This document shows positions 1 to 12,457 of a stretch of DNA of 64,000 bases, in pieces. This DNA is from Hansfordia pulvinata. Lineage: Eukaryota; Ascomycota; Sordariomycetes; Xylariales. Within the stretch, counting starts at the first letter, position 1. Every line of letters begins with the position of its first letter. The notes beneath the pieces were generated by a model. That model was given only the letters and a program-made list of their open reading frames with translations. It did not search any database and was not told the DNA's origin. The position numbers and the translations under genes are program-made. Location: contig BJKQ01000009.1 of assembly GCA_006538405.1 (NCBI GenBank), positions 496,001-560,000 on the forward strand, given 5' to 3'.

Positions 1-1029
1 AGGCGGCGACGCGGATCACGGCCGCGTGCGCGGCGCTGGTCACCGAGGCGCCGAGCCAGCGGCACGCGACGACGGCGGCGGCGGTGGAGGCCTCGTCTAG
101 CGACGTCGCGGCGCGGCCGGTGGGGCCGGGGGGCGCGTCGTCGTCGTCTGCGGTGGTCGGCAGGCCGATGGGTGGGAAGCCCGAGAGGTAGGTGCCCAGG
201 ACGTGGTCGCATCCCGCGGCGACGGCGGCGGCGGTGGTGGAAGCGGTGGTGGTGTCGGGTGGTAGTGGGGCTGCTTCTTCCCCCCCCTCCCCCTTCTCCT
301 GCTGCTGCTGCTGCTGCTGCTGCTCCTCCAGCGCGCGCAGCACCCCGGGCACGTTCTCCGGCAGCACCGACGCGGGCGGCCGGGCGGCGGCGGCGGCGGC
401 GGCGTGCGGGCTGCGCCAGTAGCTGGCGAGGGGCGCCTCGGTCCCGCGCTCGAGCACGTCGGCCAGCACCCCGAGCAGCGCGCCGCCCAGCATCGCCATG
501 CCCACCCCGTCCAGCCGCCAGTGCGAGCTGCGCAGCACCGCCTCGCCCGACGCGGGGACCCAGCCGCACTGCGCCTTGGCCTCGGGGCCCAGCTGGCCCA
601 GGAGGTCCCGCGCCGCCGCCGCCGTGCCGTGGCGCGTGAAGGTCTCGCGCGCCCAGGCGGCCGCCGCCGCGGACTCTTCTTCTTGTTCTTCCGGGTCGTC
701 AACGACGACGACGAGCCGGTCGCCGCCGCCCTCCTCCTCCTCCTCCTCCTCCTCGGCCGAGGAGGAGGAGGAGAAGGGCACGATGGCGGACCCCAGGGCT
801 GGGAATTGGTGGTGGAGCACCTGCCAGGCGCGCACGAGGTAGGGCTCCGGGTCGGACGACGCGGGGCCCGAGGCGGGAAGCGCAGCTTGAGCACCAGCCA
901 GATGACCCAGTGCTCGCGGCCGTGGGCCTTACCGGCCGAGGTGATGGTCTTGAAGAAGCCCTCCAGCTGGCCCAGCGGCCGGGACTGCGTGGTGGCGGCA
1001 CTGGAGGGGAGGGAGGAGTCTAACGCCAT
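1..1029 (-). CDS. Condensation/acyltransferase-like protein (Tri3/alcohol acetyltransferase type), 5' part, apparent frameshift
   Basis: The gene starts at the ATG ending at 1029 (MALDSSLPSSAATT) and runs off the left edge, so the C-terminus is not in the window. The first 51 residues include a stretch ending WLVLKLRF. The reading then continues in another frame with SSDPEPYLVRAWQVLHHQFP, HWRLDGVGMAMLGGALL and, near the edge, LGASVTSAAHAAVIRVAA. This order (N-terminal greeting segment, 'hWRhDGhG' core, 'SVTSAAHAA' helix) is that of fungal Tri3-like acyltransferases related to condensation domains; I infer acyl transfer to a secondary metabolite or alcohol. The frame change lies at 862-877, where TTC CCG would need one more C (GGG on + at 875-877). 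It could be an assembly error, a true mutation or an unrecognised intron. A Gln run (CAG/CTG repeat, + 299-325) and an acidic run (+ 731-775) interrupt the domain. Confidence 0.6.
298..325. repeat. (CTG/CAG)n trinucleotide repeat coding poly-Gln
   Basis: About eight CTG units on the + strand, read as CAG (Gln) in the minus-strand acyltransferase frame. It lies within the coding region, as does the (CTC)n tract at 731-757 that encodes a Glu run. Confidence 0.85.
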
Positions 1030-4000
1030 TTTTTCTCTTCTTTTTTTTTTTCTTCTCTTTTCTTTTCTTTACTTTTCCCCGTGTGTCGGTTTCTCGGTGA
1101 CAGCAGAAAGAAGAGAGGGTGCCCGCGTCTGAGTAGTTGCAGAGCGAGCAGGAAGAAGCCGGGCGGCCAGGGAGTGTGGTCCACAGAGTGAAGCGCGGGG
1201 TTGGGTGGCTGTGTGGTATGTGGTGGTTGTTCACTACACGGGCACTCTCTGATGAGCTCTGTCTGTATACTCGTACGAGTACTGCTGCCCTCACGCTACA
1301 TATACGCTCCGAAGGCCGCTCGAGGCCAGGCGGTAGGGGCTAATTACACATGCCGGCCCATGATTCCCCACTACATACTGTATCTACATGTACTCGTATG
1401 TACCTATGTACACCAGGAACCTTGAAAGCCCTTGGCACCCCTGCTGATGGCTGATGTGCCTGATCATTCGAGACTGGGCTGGGAACAGACCCCGACTCGG
1501 CGCAGAAGTGCGAGTACCCGATAACAGGCAACTGCGAGATACGGATAGGCTTGCACGTGGAGGACGCAGGCACTTCATGAGACACAGGCCGTAATCGACC
1601 TGGCCCGCGCGGACGAGGCCCCTGTGCTACAGGTGATGCCTGTCCGAGTAAATGACGCTCGGCCGGAGGAGGGAGGCCAAAAAATAGACAGACGGGGTCT
1701 TTGCTCCTGCAGTGCCGGGAGCAAGCAAGCAAGCCGTCCCGTCTCCTCCCGTCCGTCTCATCATGATTTCAAAGTCTCGCCATCGGCTGATGTGCGCGAG
1801 AGACCCCCCCTAATCTCAGGCTATAAACCTACGGGCGAGCGTTCGGCTGCGCTTGAGCGAGCCGATCACGACACGGGCTGCACAACCGGCGCCCCGGACC
1901 GGCCGTGTAATCTGGCTCGACACCGAAACGCGCACTCAAAACTCCCACGCCTCCGCGAGGCACGAGGGCCAGCGCCGATGGAAAATGAAGAGCCCGCTCT
2001 CCCTCGTCATTGCCGGGCAGTAGGGAAGCGCCGACCAGCTAGCACGTCTGCCCGCCCGCTACCGTCTCGATCCTGTGCCTCAACGCCTCACCTAATGAGT
2101 GTAGCTTATGTACTTACGTAGGGTACCTTAGGTAGCCTACGGGAGACGAGCCCGTCCCGTCGCGGACTCTTGTTATTACCGTAGGTAGCACAACAGGCCT
2201 GGGCCAATCAGCCAATTAGCCCTGGCCTATTTGAGCAGGGCGGGCCATCCCAAGCGGCAGGGCGTGCGACTATATTGTCACCCCCCCCCCCCCCCCCCCC
2301 AGTCAGCAGCCTCACACGCCTCCCCGTATTCTAGCGCCGTTTCTACTACCTGTTCCTCGCGTACGAGCGAGTCCTCGTAGCCCGCCCGGCAGTGCAGGTG
2401 TTTCCTGGCCTTACGAGTTTGCCACCGACCGCATGGTCTGTCTCAAACAGACTGCTTGAAGCCTCCATATTACGACATATTCGTAGGTGGACAGCAACTT
2501 GCCAGTGGCGGCCAGTTATGGACCGAGAAACCAACGATCAGTACCAACTTTCATTTGCCTAGATGACGTTCCGCGAGGGAGAGAAAGTGCGTGTGTGTGT
2601 GTGTCTGTGTGTGTGTGTGTGTGGGAACGGACCCAGTTCTCGCTGAATCCACTTACCAGTACTCATAGTACATTAAGTACTCATGGCTCCATTGTCTCTC
2701 GGACTGCTCGTTATTGCCGAGAGAAGAACGACCGGTGGTGCCGGCTTTCGCAGCGGTCCGCCCGGGACCCGGCCTCCTTCAGGTCTGCCGGCTAACGAGT
2801 TTATTAGTAGCGGCCCTGGGAATTGTCCGAAGTTTCGCCCTCTGCCTTGTTTGGCCCCGAGGCCTACGAGTACAGAGACGCGCGCGAAGGATCGCGAGGA
2901 CCCTCTCTCACTCGGGCTCAGCCCCCCCTTAACGCCCTAACCCCCCCTTGCGGCACATCAAGTCCACTCTACGGAGTATGCATTTTAGTGCAAGCAGAAA
3001 CAACCTAGACTACATAGGTCGCTCGAGCTATGAGTAATGCAGGTTGCAGGCTAACTTGGAGAGTATTTGTAAGTGCCGGCGGGCCAACACGACATGTGTA
3101 CCTACCTACCACGCCTACCTACATACCTTATGTATTAACAGTAGTCCTAGTCGCTTGGGCACCACAGCAGAGGTACGTACAAGACGCGCGCGTGGGGCCT
3201 CCCGCACGTGCAGTCGGACACTGGCCTCTGGCCTCGTCTTCACAGCAGGAATGGGAGCTGACAAAGCGGTGCTGACTTAGGCACCTTACCCACAGAGGTG
3301 GCCCCCCTTCCGCCTTGGGTAAGTAGTCTCCAAGCGCATGTCCCGGATTTCTGCAGTATACGGGCAGATGGAGGAGGAGGAGGGAGGAGGATTCTGCGCC
3401 CCATCTCCACTTCTCAGTCATCGCTCGACGAGCCCACCAACTCTATCGGGACCGCACACGTAACTCGCGCGCCCTTCGCCCCGGGGCCGCCGACGCGCGT
3501 GATATGCCAATGACCGCATCACCCTGCAGCGCAGCCATGTAGAGAACTCGAAGGATGCAACAGGAAAGAAAGAGAGAGAGAGAGAGAGAAAGCAGCCCCC
3601 CCTCCCACCTCTCCATTTGCCCACCCACACCCGCTGCTGAAAAGTAGGGCGAGATCTCCAGTCCCAACAGCCCAAGTAAATCACCTTAGGGCTGATCGCC
3701 AAGCAGACGACCTACGAATACATGGTGCAGTACTCGTAATCGCCGCGATGGTGCTTGGCCACTAACATGAGAAAATTGCCCCCCCCCCCCCCCTCCTCTC
3801 CACTATCTATCTCAATTCCTCATACCACCACCGCACCGGTCCCGAGGGTTGGAGGATTCGGTCCCTGCGGAGACTTCGCGCCACATCTCTTCTGCCGGGG
3901 ACCTGCCTGCCCTCAATGCCTCAGAGTCAGGAACAGCGTCAACCCTTTGCGGAGCGGGTACGTTAGGAACGACCATTGTCGGGAGGATGGGAGAGAAGCC

Positions 4001-5453
4001 GAAACATCGCGGGTTGCATCATCTCTTCACATTTTCTCCTGGGAGGGGGACGAGGGGGGGGGCACGCAGATAGATACCAATACTCCTTCCCCCCGCCCCT
4101 TTACCTGCGCGGCTTCTGGTCGTACTAGATCTGCTGCTTGAAAAGAGAGAGAGAGAGAGAGAGAGAGAGATAGCGAAAGGGAAACGATCGCCATATGGGA
4201 AAAGGCGCCGTGCAAGAAAGGTATGATTTACATCGGTATTAGATATGATGTACGAAAGGCAAATATTTCCTTCCCCCCGGGGCAAACAGAGCACCCCCAA
4301 CGCCCTGAATGAGCGTTGGAGCGTGCGTCGTACGAGTACCTGTCTGGTATCCTTATTTGGCGGAGTCACTGCTGACGACTTCCCGGGGCCCGTGAGGAGG
4401 ACACTGCCGCGTGAGAGGAGGAGGTGCCCCTGCTCGGGCCAGCGGAGTGTACTCGTACCGTACCTGATGACTTTGCCCCCCTCGGGCCCTCTCTCTCAGC
4501 AAGTCCATCGCACCTCTTGAGTCGTTCGGTCACCGCATGGGCAGATCTCCAGCAGCTAGGTACTTTCGGGGTGCTTGCCGCGCGAGGTCGCTCTGCGGGT
4601 AGGACGCGGAGAGGCTGCGGGAGCCATGCCCGCAACCATCACCCACGCGGTGCTTCTGGCTGGCCGCAGCCTCACGACATGTCGAGCCGAGCAGAGGACC
4701 GTCGGTGAGCGGGACGAGGAGCCCCGAGGAGGGGCCTGGAACGCAGCAGTCGCGAGACTGGCCGAGAGAGGCTTGGAGGAGGTGGCGGGCCGCGGGAAAG
4801 AATACGCGCTCGTACGTAACGTACACATCGTGGGGGGCCGGGGTCACCGTCACAAGTCACACACGAGACAACAACGGAAACAGCCGATAATGATGGGATG
4901 AGTCTGTTTTGACTGATTGATTGAAAGTACAATGTTCGATACCGATTAGGCAGGAACTAACAAGAAAGCATGCCACACTTTGAACGCCGGCGGGCCTGGG
5001 TTCCCTTTGTTGACACCGAGTCCGAAAACTTCCGCCCTTTTCCCTCCCCTCACAGGAGCTTTCCGTGAGAGTATGTAGAACAGGGCATGTATGTATGTAC
5101 AGAGAAGAAAGAAAATAGAGAAAAGAGAAAGTGAAGCGCTGTGGCTCAACGAACCCAGGCTCCAACCCAAAAAGACAAGATGCAACCTTCCCGTTTCCCG
5201 GTCCCGTTCCGTTGCCTTTCCCGCTCCTAGAACTCCAATTGGCCACGTCATTCGGCGGGCTTTCAAAAATGAAATGGAAAGATGGTACATGTACAGCCAG
5301 GCAACGACCTCACACAATGTGTGTTGCGAAGGAGTCCCCGTACTAATAACTTAGCCAGTGGACCAAGTTACACTAGTAGATTATGGGTTAAAAAAAGTCG
5401 GGCCCATTTGGGCGGGCGCACAAAACGACACCTGAGGTAGGGGGCACAGCCTA
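1030..5453. other. Gene-free intergenic region with simple repeats
   Basis: No convincing gene on either strand. It holds a C20 run (2281-2300), a GT/TG tract (about 2589-2622), GA tracts (3571-3589 and 4143-4170), a C16 run (3779-3794), many short GTAC/TACCT motifs, and several copies of TACGAGTA or its complement. A pyrimidine/T-rich block just upstream of 1029 (1029-1080 on +) is in the promoter or 5' leader of the acyltransferase gene. Confidence 0.6.
2281..2300. repeat. Poly-C tract, C20
   Basis: Twenty uninterrupted C residues on the + strand. Its length in a genome is likely uncertain because homopolymers elsewhere in this window look undercounted. Confidence 0.95.
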
Positions 5454-6714
5454 TCAGTGGGTCGCTGAGGGCTTGACAATGGAGCCCTGGGAGGCGACGC
5501 TGCCGCTGCGGCTGGCCCAGGACGAGGCGTCGTCGGCGACGCGGACCCACGCGCCGTTGCGCTGCGCGTGCTTGACCAGCTCGACCTGGTCGGTGACCTG
5601 GATGCCGCCGCCTGCCGAGCCGGCGCCGCCGCGGGCGGCCGAAGACAGGGTGGCGTCGAAGTCGCGGGTGCCGCCGACGGAGACCTGGGGCCCGTGGCCG
5701 CGGTGGCTGGCAAAGGTGGCCGAGCCGCCGGAGCCGCCCTTGTAGTCGCGCTGGTAGTAGCCCGGGCTGCCGCCGCTGTGGGCGGAGGAGCCGACGGCGG
5801 AGCCGTTGACGAACTTGCGCCACAGAGGCTGGTAGGTAGGGATGGAGGCGGCGGTGAAGGCGATGAAGAGCTCGGCGGTGGACAGGAGGCCCGGGGGCAC
5901 GTTGTCCCAGCTCGAGTCGGCGGTGACGCCGACCTTGAGGGTGTAGGCGAGGCGGACGATGCTGACGACGCAGGCGCTGCTGCCCATGGCAAAGGTGAAG
6001 ATGAGCAGCCACTTCTTGTTGCGGGAGGTCTGCAGCTTCCAGATGAGGGGGATGGGCAGGAAGAGGATCCAGAAGTCGGTCAGGATGTTGATGACGCCCG
6101 CGGCGAGGGTCAGCAGGCCGTAGTCGATGCACTTGCCGCCCGGGATTGTCGGGTCCCAGCCGAAGGCGATCGGGGTGCACTGGCCGATGGAGACGCCGTT
6201 GGCCGAGATGACCCAGGCGGTGATGAGGGCCGCCGTGCCCCAGAGGTAGCGGTGGAAGGTCGGGGAGCGGAAGATGCGGCCGTAGAAGGCCAGGATGCTG
6301 AACTTGATGAAGGCCATGGTGGCGCAGTAGAAGTTCTCCGTGACAATGGTGTACTTTTTTTGCGTGTTAGTTGGAGTTTCTTTCCTAATTTCTTTTCCTT
6401 GTCTCTGTTCCTCGTGTGGAGAGGTAGGTGTAGAAACTTACAATCTGCAGGGCGCGGGGGGCGGCGGGGTCGGTGATGAGGATGACATGTTTGCCGGCGC
6501 CGTAGACGGTGGTCATGACGAAGCTGACGTTGTAGATGACATAGAGGCAGAAGGCGAACATGATGAGCCAGTCGCTGAGGTCGACGGACCAGCGGCCGGT
6601 GACGACGTGGCGGGAGACGATGCGCAGGGCGATGAGGCCGATGGTGCCGAAGCCGCAGATGGCCGAGGCGGCCCAGACGTTGGGCTGTAGCGTCTCGTCA
6701 ATGTGCGCCATCAT
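5454..6714 (-). CDS. Pth11-like seven-transmembrane receptor (rhodopsin-fold, no CFEM domain)
   Basis: Two exons, 6714-6442 and 6353-5454, give 390 residues. The 88-nt intron has a GTAAGT donor, a CTAAC branch site and an AAG acceptor. Translation starts at the first in-frame ATG (MMAHIDETLQPN); an in-frame stop lies upstream. Seven hydrophobic segments follow in the usual spacing: VWAASAICGFGTIGLIALRI, WLIMFAFCLYVIYNVSF, the FYCATMAFIKFSILAFYGRI segment, YLWGTAALITAWVIS, VINILTDFWILFLPIPLIW, WLLIFTFAMGSSACVVSIV and AELFIAFTAASIPTYQPLW. The NFYCATMAF-KFSILAFY signature and the cytosolic Ser/Gly-rich tail are typical of the fungal Pth11-like integral membrane family. Pth11 members sense surface cues in plant pathogens; the ligand here is unknown. 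It has no close gene neighbour: there is about 4.4 kb to the left and 5.7 kb to the right. Confidence 0.85.
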
Positions 6715-9700
6715 ATCCTGGATCTGCTCGGGGGTGGGGCGAGCGAAGGCATCTTGGCTGTCTGTCTGTCTGTGGTCTTGCTATCAGGCTATTGATAGAA
6801 GCTGGGGCGTAGGTGCTCAGACAAGCCTGCCTGTCTGGCTCTTCTGTCTTTCAGAGAAGGGGATCTCGGGGGTGATTATGAGATATAGGAAAGGAGAGGA
6901 TGGGAAGAGGGAGGGAGAGGGTGTGTGAGTGAGTGAAGAGAGCCGATGGAGTCCATGTTGGATTTTTGCCACCGGGAGAGCTGCCAGGCATCTAGTTATA
7001 CCCAAAGGCGAGCAAGCGCGCCTGTCCAGCCCTACCCTTGAGGCTCGACAGGCAGACAGACCCCCATGATGGCAAGCAGGATCAGGCGGATGCCGGAGGA
7101 TTCTCGATACTCCAACGGGCATCGGGCCACACGAATGGGCAGAGTGACAGAGACAGAGAGAGACTGCCCAGTGAGAGACTGGTGAGAGACAGACAGACAG
7201 ACAGATAGACAGGTGCAGGGGTGGCTGGCAGTGGAGTCTGCGCTAAGCACCTCCAAAGATTAGGCACATGTAGGGGTCGTTGCCAGGTACCTATTTTAGC
7301 CACCTGCTTGCTGGGTCGACCAGATCCGTGGCGGCGGCAGTCTGCAAATGTGCCGCCGGGGCCAGGAATTACCTACAGTAAGGTACATACCGCATGTACC
7401 TATGGTAGGTACCTCAGTGCGTGCACGAGTACGGTACCCAGCCTTGTACCGCACCTTTTTCTGTCGCCGTTCCCTACCAGGCTGCGGCCATCCTACGGTT
7501 GTCGATCACCGTTGCGTCGACCTGGGCAAGCAGCGTGCCCAGGCGTCCCACGAGCCGCTGGGCGGTCCCAAAGCCCGGCCTCGACCTTGGAAGACAAATA
7601 GCCGCCAACCTAACAGCCATGGAATGCTTGCGGGCAGGGCATCGGAAATACCTGCTATCCAGAGGCCCATAGGAAGGTACAGACCTCCACCTGGATGATG
7701 GGACAACGTCCCGGCAATACTTGGAAGTCGACCGTGGGTGACTTCCATCATTGCATTGCATCCCGCATCCCTCCAGGCATTGCCCATAGGCCAAGCACCG
7801 GGGTGTTCAGTACATATGTAGCGATGTACCTTCCCAGGTACGTGTAGCTTGCCGAGTACACACTTACACACACACACACACACATCCATCCATTCAGGTT
7901 CGCTCGCGCAATGGATAAGGTATCCATCAGCTGCCGTGGAGACTCTAAAGCTGGAAGGATTCCGCCGCGTACCCCCGAACCGCGGCACGTCCGCACACAC
8001 ACACACATTCTCTCTCTCTCTCCCTCTCTCTCTCTCTGCCTCTGCCTCGCTCTCCAATGACCCCATAGTCTGCAGCTTGGCCAATCCTACCTTAAACAGC
8101 GGGCCGGCGCAAGTGCCCGCACCGGCGCTCCCTGCCCTCTGGCGCTCCATTCACACACCTCACTACCGGCACTTCGCACACACGCTTTCTCTCGATCATC
8201 ACGCCCAACCCACCAAACAGGAAGGCGGGCGTGGGAATCCGTTTTCTGCACACATACATTCATACATACATACATACATACATACATACATACATACTTC
8301 GTTAAGCGCATGCCGCAAAGAGCCGGCAGAAGGATGATTAGTCGCCCGCCGATCTCGGGAGCAGCGGGCGGAAGCTCTCTCCTGCCGCCGTGACACTTTC
8401 GCCACTGCGACACACGCAACATGGCCCCCGGACTCGACCCGTGTGCGTGTACGCGAGAAGAGGGAAGGCAGAGAGACAGAGACAGAGACAGAGGGAACCC
8501 GGCAGCCCGGCAGATGAGCCCCCGTTCTCCCCCGCCAGGGTCCATCAGGCCCTGTTTTGCTTCTTCTCTCTCCCACGTGCCTGTTCCCCTCCCCTGGTGT
8601 CTTGTTCTTTTTTTACCTACTTTTAGCACTGGCCAGTGCGTCTGCTGGCCACGAGGGGTGGGGGAGGCTACGGGGGCCAGCGAGTGCTCCTCGTACGAGT
8701 ACGTTGCGTTGGTACTCGACGTAGGTGCGGTACGGCCGTGGGGTCTCCTGTCGGCCCTTCAGGTTTTGTTGGAGAGGGCACCAGGAGCTATGCTATCGAG
8801 TCGGGCTGAAGGGCCCCCATCCGAGTGTCCCACTTCACGTCAGCTGGTACTCCAGGGCGATGGAGAACTGCCGGGGAAGGGAGTTAACTGAACGAGTGAT
8901 CATCAGGGCGCGAGGCGGTCGTCCCGCTAAATGTTGTCAAAAATAGAGTGAGTGTGAGAGACCATCTTGCGGGACGTGCGTCTGGCTGACGAGGCGGTCA
9001 GGCCCTCGCTCGCCAAAAGAACAATCTGCCAAGAGTGCGTACGAATGCTCGTAGGGCGGAACTTGGCCCAACCCCTGCAAAAGCCATGGGTCGACGGGGC
9101 CCTACGAGTAGGCACTGACCAAGGTACATACTCGCATTATGAGTCCACTCGTGTTAGTCCAGTTCTTTTCTGGGAAAGCTGAGCACCACGCATGCAGGGA
9201 ATATTAAACTCATCACTTAAAGTTGACAGGGGGCCTCCCCTGGCGACGATGCCGGACCGCGCTGGACCAGATCAGGAGGGGGAGACCAGGGGAGGGGGGG
9301 CGTGTGCCCTGTAAAGCTGGGCAGAAAGAACCAGCTCCCGGCTCGATGCAAGGCACCGATCCGCTTCACTTCAGACAACATTGGCGGGACACTGGGAGGC
9401 GGCCCATACATGGATGGATCCCGGCTCTCTATCACCCGCTCGCTCGCTGGGGTTTGCCTTGCCTTGCCTTGCCTTGCTGTGTGCCGCGGTAGCGACAACG
9501 GCAGCGCTGCATCGCACCTCATCGCCCGCGCGGCAAATGCACAAGCCCAACTTGGTAGCTCACGCTCGCCACTAACGAGGACCGCACCTTGGGTAGGCTC
9601 GATTCCCCTCTCCCCTTCTCCCAGAGAGGCAGACCAGCGTGCCTTCCCCCCCGCCTTGTCTGCCGACTACCTAACTCTTAGCGTACATACCTACCTACCT

Positions 9701-12457
9701 AGGCTATTCCGTGCCTTACTCGTAGTTAGCACTTTACATTAGGTGCCTCCTCCTTAGCCCGCGGGCCCGAAAGGGCCTCTCGTACCCCACCGCCCGCCTC
9801 GGGAACCGCGGGCTCTCATAGATCCCGATGAAGACAAGACGTCACAGGGCGGCTACTGACCTACCTACAAGAACCTAGTCGGAGCCGGGCCCGAGAGAGA
9901 CAAGACAAAACGGCGCGAAGGAGCTCTTCATGACAAGACCACTAACGCGGGGCTAGTGCAAGAGTTCCCTGTGAATTCAGAGTCCCGCCCCTCACCCGTT
10001 TCGGCCCCGAAGCACCCGGTGAGGACGGCGGGGGTCATCTATCTCTCTTTCTAAACGCCGCACGGCACCGAGAAGGACCGCTAGAGTGGACGTCGCATCG
10101 GGCTTCTCAGGTGGTTGTTGCGTGCAGGCAGGGCGCAAGCGAGGGTGTCGAGGGTGTCAAGCCGCGCCAGTTTCACGGGCCGCTGGGGGGGCGAAAGAGG
10201 GGGGGGGGAAAGGGGGAAGGGGGGAGGCGTTGCTCTTGACACCGTGGTGGCCGAGTTTCGACATCTCTCCAATCTCGGCGCCGCAACGCGAGAAGATCAG
10301 GGTGTCTCGTGAGCCATCATCACACCACCAAGTCCTCGTCAGCCGGGCTACCTTGGTACCTTGGACAGTATACGCGTTGCTCTCACTCGCGGGCCGCGCT
10401 TCTCCGGAAAGCACGTGAAGTCGAAGAAACCCCTTCCCCCCCTCCAGACCCAAAGCGCCCGCCACGCCTCCCTACCCTTGCCACCGCGAAAGACGATGGC
10501 GGCCCCGGCGCAAAGGGGTGAAACCCGGGGACAGCCCCCCTGCTCGACGACATTGCGACTCCCCGGCGGGATCACTTTTCTGCCTTAGGTAGGTGGCGTA
10601 GAAGTCTGGCCCTTGCGGGGTTTCCTTGTGAGCTCCCTCCCCAGTGGTGACAAAGGAAGCGAAGACAGACAGGGTAGATAGGAGTATAGGCAGGGGAAGG
10701 GGGAGGGGGGAGATCCCCGGGGTGGGGTTTGATAGAGCGGGCTATGGAAATCGAAAATCCCGCGCCCTCCTCTATCCGTAACCCCATGCCCCCATCGTGA
10801 GCGGCAACCTCCGGCGGAGAAGCCCCAGGGGGGGAGGGGCGGAGGGACCGTCGAGAGCACAGGGTTGTCGAGGGCGAGGGCTGTCTGCCTACCTTGTTGG
10901 GCGTCAGAGCCCGGAGAGCATAGGCGTCCGGTTGGTTACAGACGGGAGTTGGAGATTGAGTGCTCTCCTTGCTCGATCTGCGGACTGCATGGCCTGGCCC
11001 CGGCCCCGGCCCCGTTGAACCTTTGCCTTGGAAACCGTCACCCACAAGAAAAGCGGCCCCTTGATCCCTTTCCCACGGTGGCGACGTCGGCGGGCAGCGA
11101 GCATAAGATATTGATTGATTGCATGGGGCCCGCCGTGTCATGGGCACCACTATTCAAGCTTACTTCGATCTCCAACTCTCTACAGCGGACCGCCCTGTCT
11201 GCCGTGGATCACTCCATTGGAGGCTATGGCCGGAGGAGGGTCGTCTATCGTATCCTAGACAGTCATGTCGCTTGTGCTAGTGTTGTTCCCTCTACTATGC
11301 TTTGCGGGTACATGTGACGCACCTCAGTATGACCGCCGAGCGCAATCCCCGGACACGACCACGGCTATCGATCGGGTCGAGTTCAAACCATTGCTCCTTT
11401 GATTATCCTCCTCCACCGAGCGATATCCCTGCACTTCAACGGGTCGCCATCATGTCGCCAAGGAGTTGTCGCCGTCTCGGGGCGGCAAGCTCCGGGGTCT
11501 GCCAGGCCAGAGGCAGCCATGGGGTCACGCCCGACGAGCGCTGGTAGATACCTCCTTCTCAATCGTATGCCGAGACGTTGTCGATGAATGTGACAAGGGG
11601 GCTTTCTCCCCAAGGTAATCCCCCACTGCTCCAACCGCGACCACGACCGAGAGCGGAGCTCGCTAGTGTTCACATGCCTCAGGGTCGTGTTGCGTCGATG
11701 ACCCATGCCGGCACATGCGTAACTGGGTAGGCCGGTCCTCGAACAGTACCCAGCTGGATAACCGCTCTCCATGTCTTGGGCCTGTGAGCAGAAGGGTGCA
11801 ATCTGCTCAGGCGAATGGCCATGCAGTCGCCGAACGGGCAAGATTCCGCTGTTGCATATTCCTTGGAGCGTGGGAGCTTCATCACTGCGTCAACAAAGCT
11901 CGCTCGTCTTTACGAGAGACATCCGGCAGTCAGCGTGAGTGATGGCCATCCATACTTCTTCGAGTCCCTTTTCAACTCAGAGCGCTGCAAGGGCAAAGAC
12001 AGGGCTATGGAAGAAGCTGAAACTGCTACAGGACGCATGGGTTGCCATCTTCCTTGATAATCACATGACTTGTGAGACAAAGATTTCTAAACACTTCCGT
12101 CACTCAACAAGCACTGTATCTAATCTAGTGAGTGACAAGGGCTCATGTCCAACGAAAGAATCTCGAGTGATACACAAGGAATGGGAGTTTACTTTATGGC
12201 GGTACGGGTCTCAGATTCAGAATTTACTCATTGCAAGTCGCTGAAGAAGGCCGCCGAAAACTCAAGTCCCGCACTTTCCAGTCTGAAGCCCCCGTATCCA
12301 TAGAACGCCATATATGCCGGCCAGCGTCTGGGCTTAACCCACTAAAGACGCACTTTCGTCCCTTGACAAAAGAGTCAAGGCCGGATTATAAAATCCCAGA
12401 TACAAGCTGTCAGCGAATGCCAACGAATGTCAACGCCTCATTACACATGTCCATAGT
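6715..12457. other. Gene-free intergenic region with microsatellites
   Basis: No supported gene. It contains a (CA)n tract (about 7858-7884), a second CA/CT block (about 7994-8037), an (ATAC)n tetranucleotide array (about 8260-8297), a TTGCC pentanucleotide run (about 9454-9478), G-rich tracts (10200-10230) and clusters of GTAC/AGGTAC/TACCT motifs at 7370-7440, 7800-7860 and 9680-9740. The right end (12250-12457) is the 3' flank of the copper ATPase. Confidence 0.55.
8260..8297. repeat. (ATAC)n tetranucleotide microsatellite
   Basis: Roughly nine tandem copies of ATAC/TACA on the + strand, preceded by a degenerate CACA start. Noncoding. Confidence 0.9.

Noticed and set aside
7888..7980. Possible tRNA: GGTTCG ... 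CGAACC ends with a GCGCAATGGATAAGG D-arm-like stretch
   Set aside because: No B-box (GGTTCGA-type T-arm) and no proper anticodon stem could be drawn on either strand.
8252..8297. CRISPR-like array
   Set aside because: It is a simple ATAC tetranucleotide microsatellite without spacers, in a eukaryotic genome.
10572..11150. 192-codon minus-strand ORF in the 6.7-12.4 kb gap
   Set aside because: Composition is low-complexity Pro/Arg/Ser, and there is no motif, splice pattern or plausible start context.
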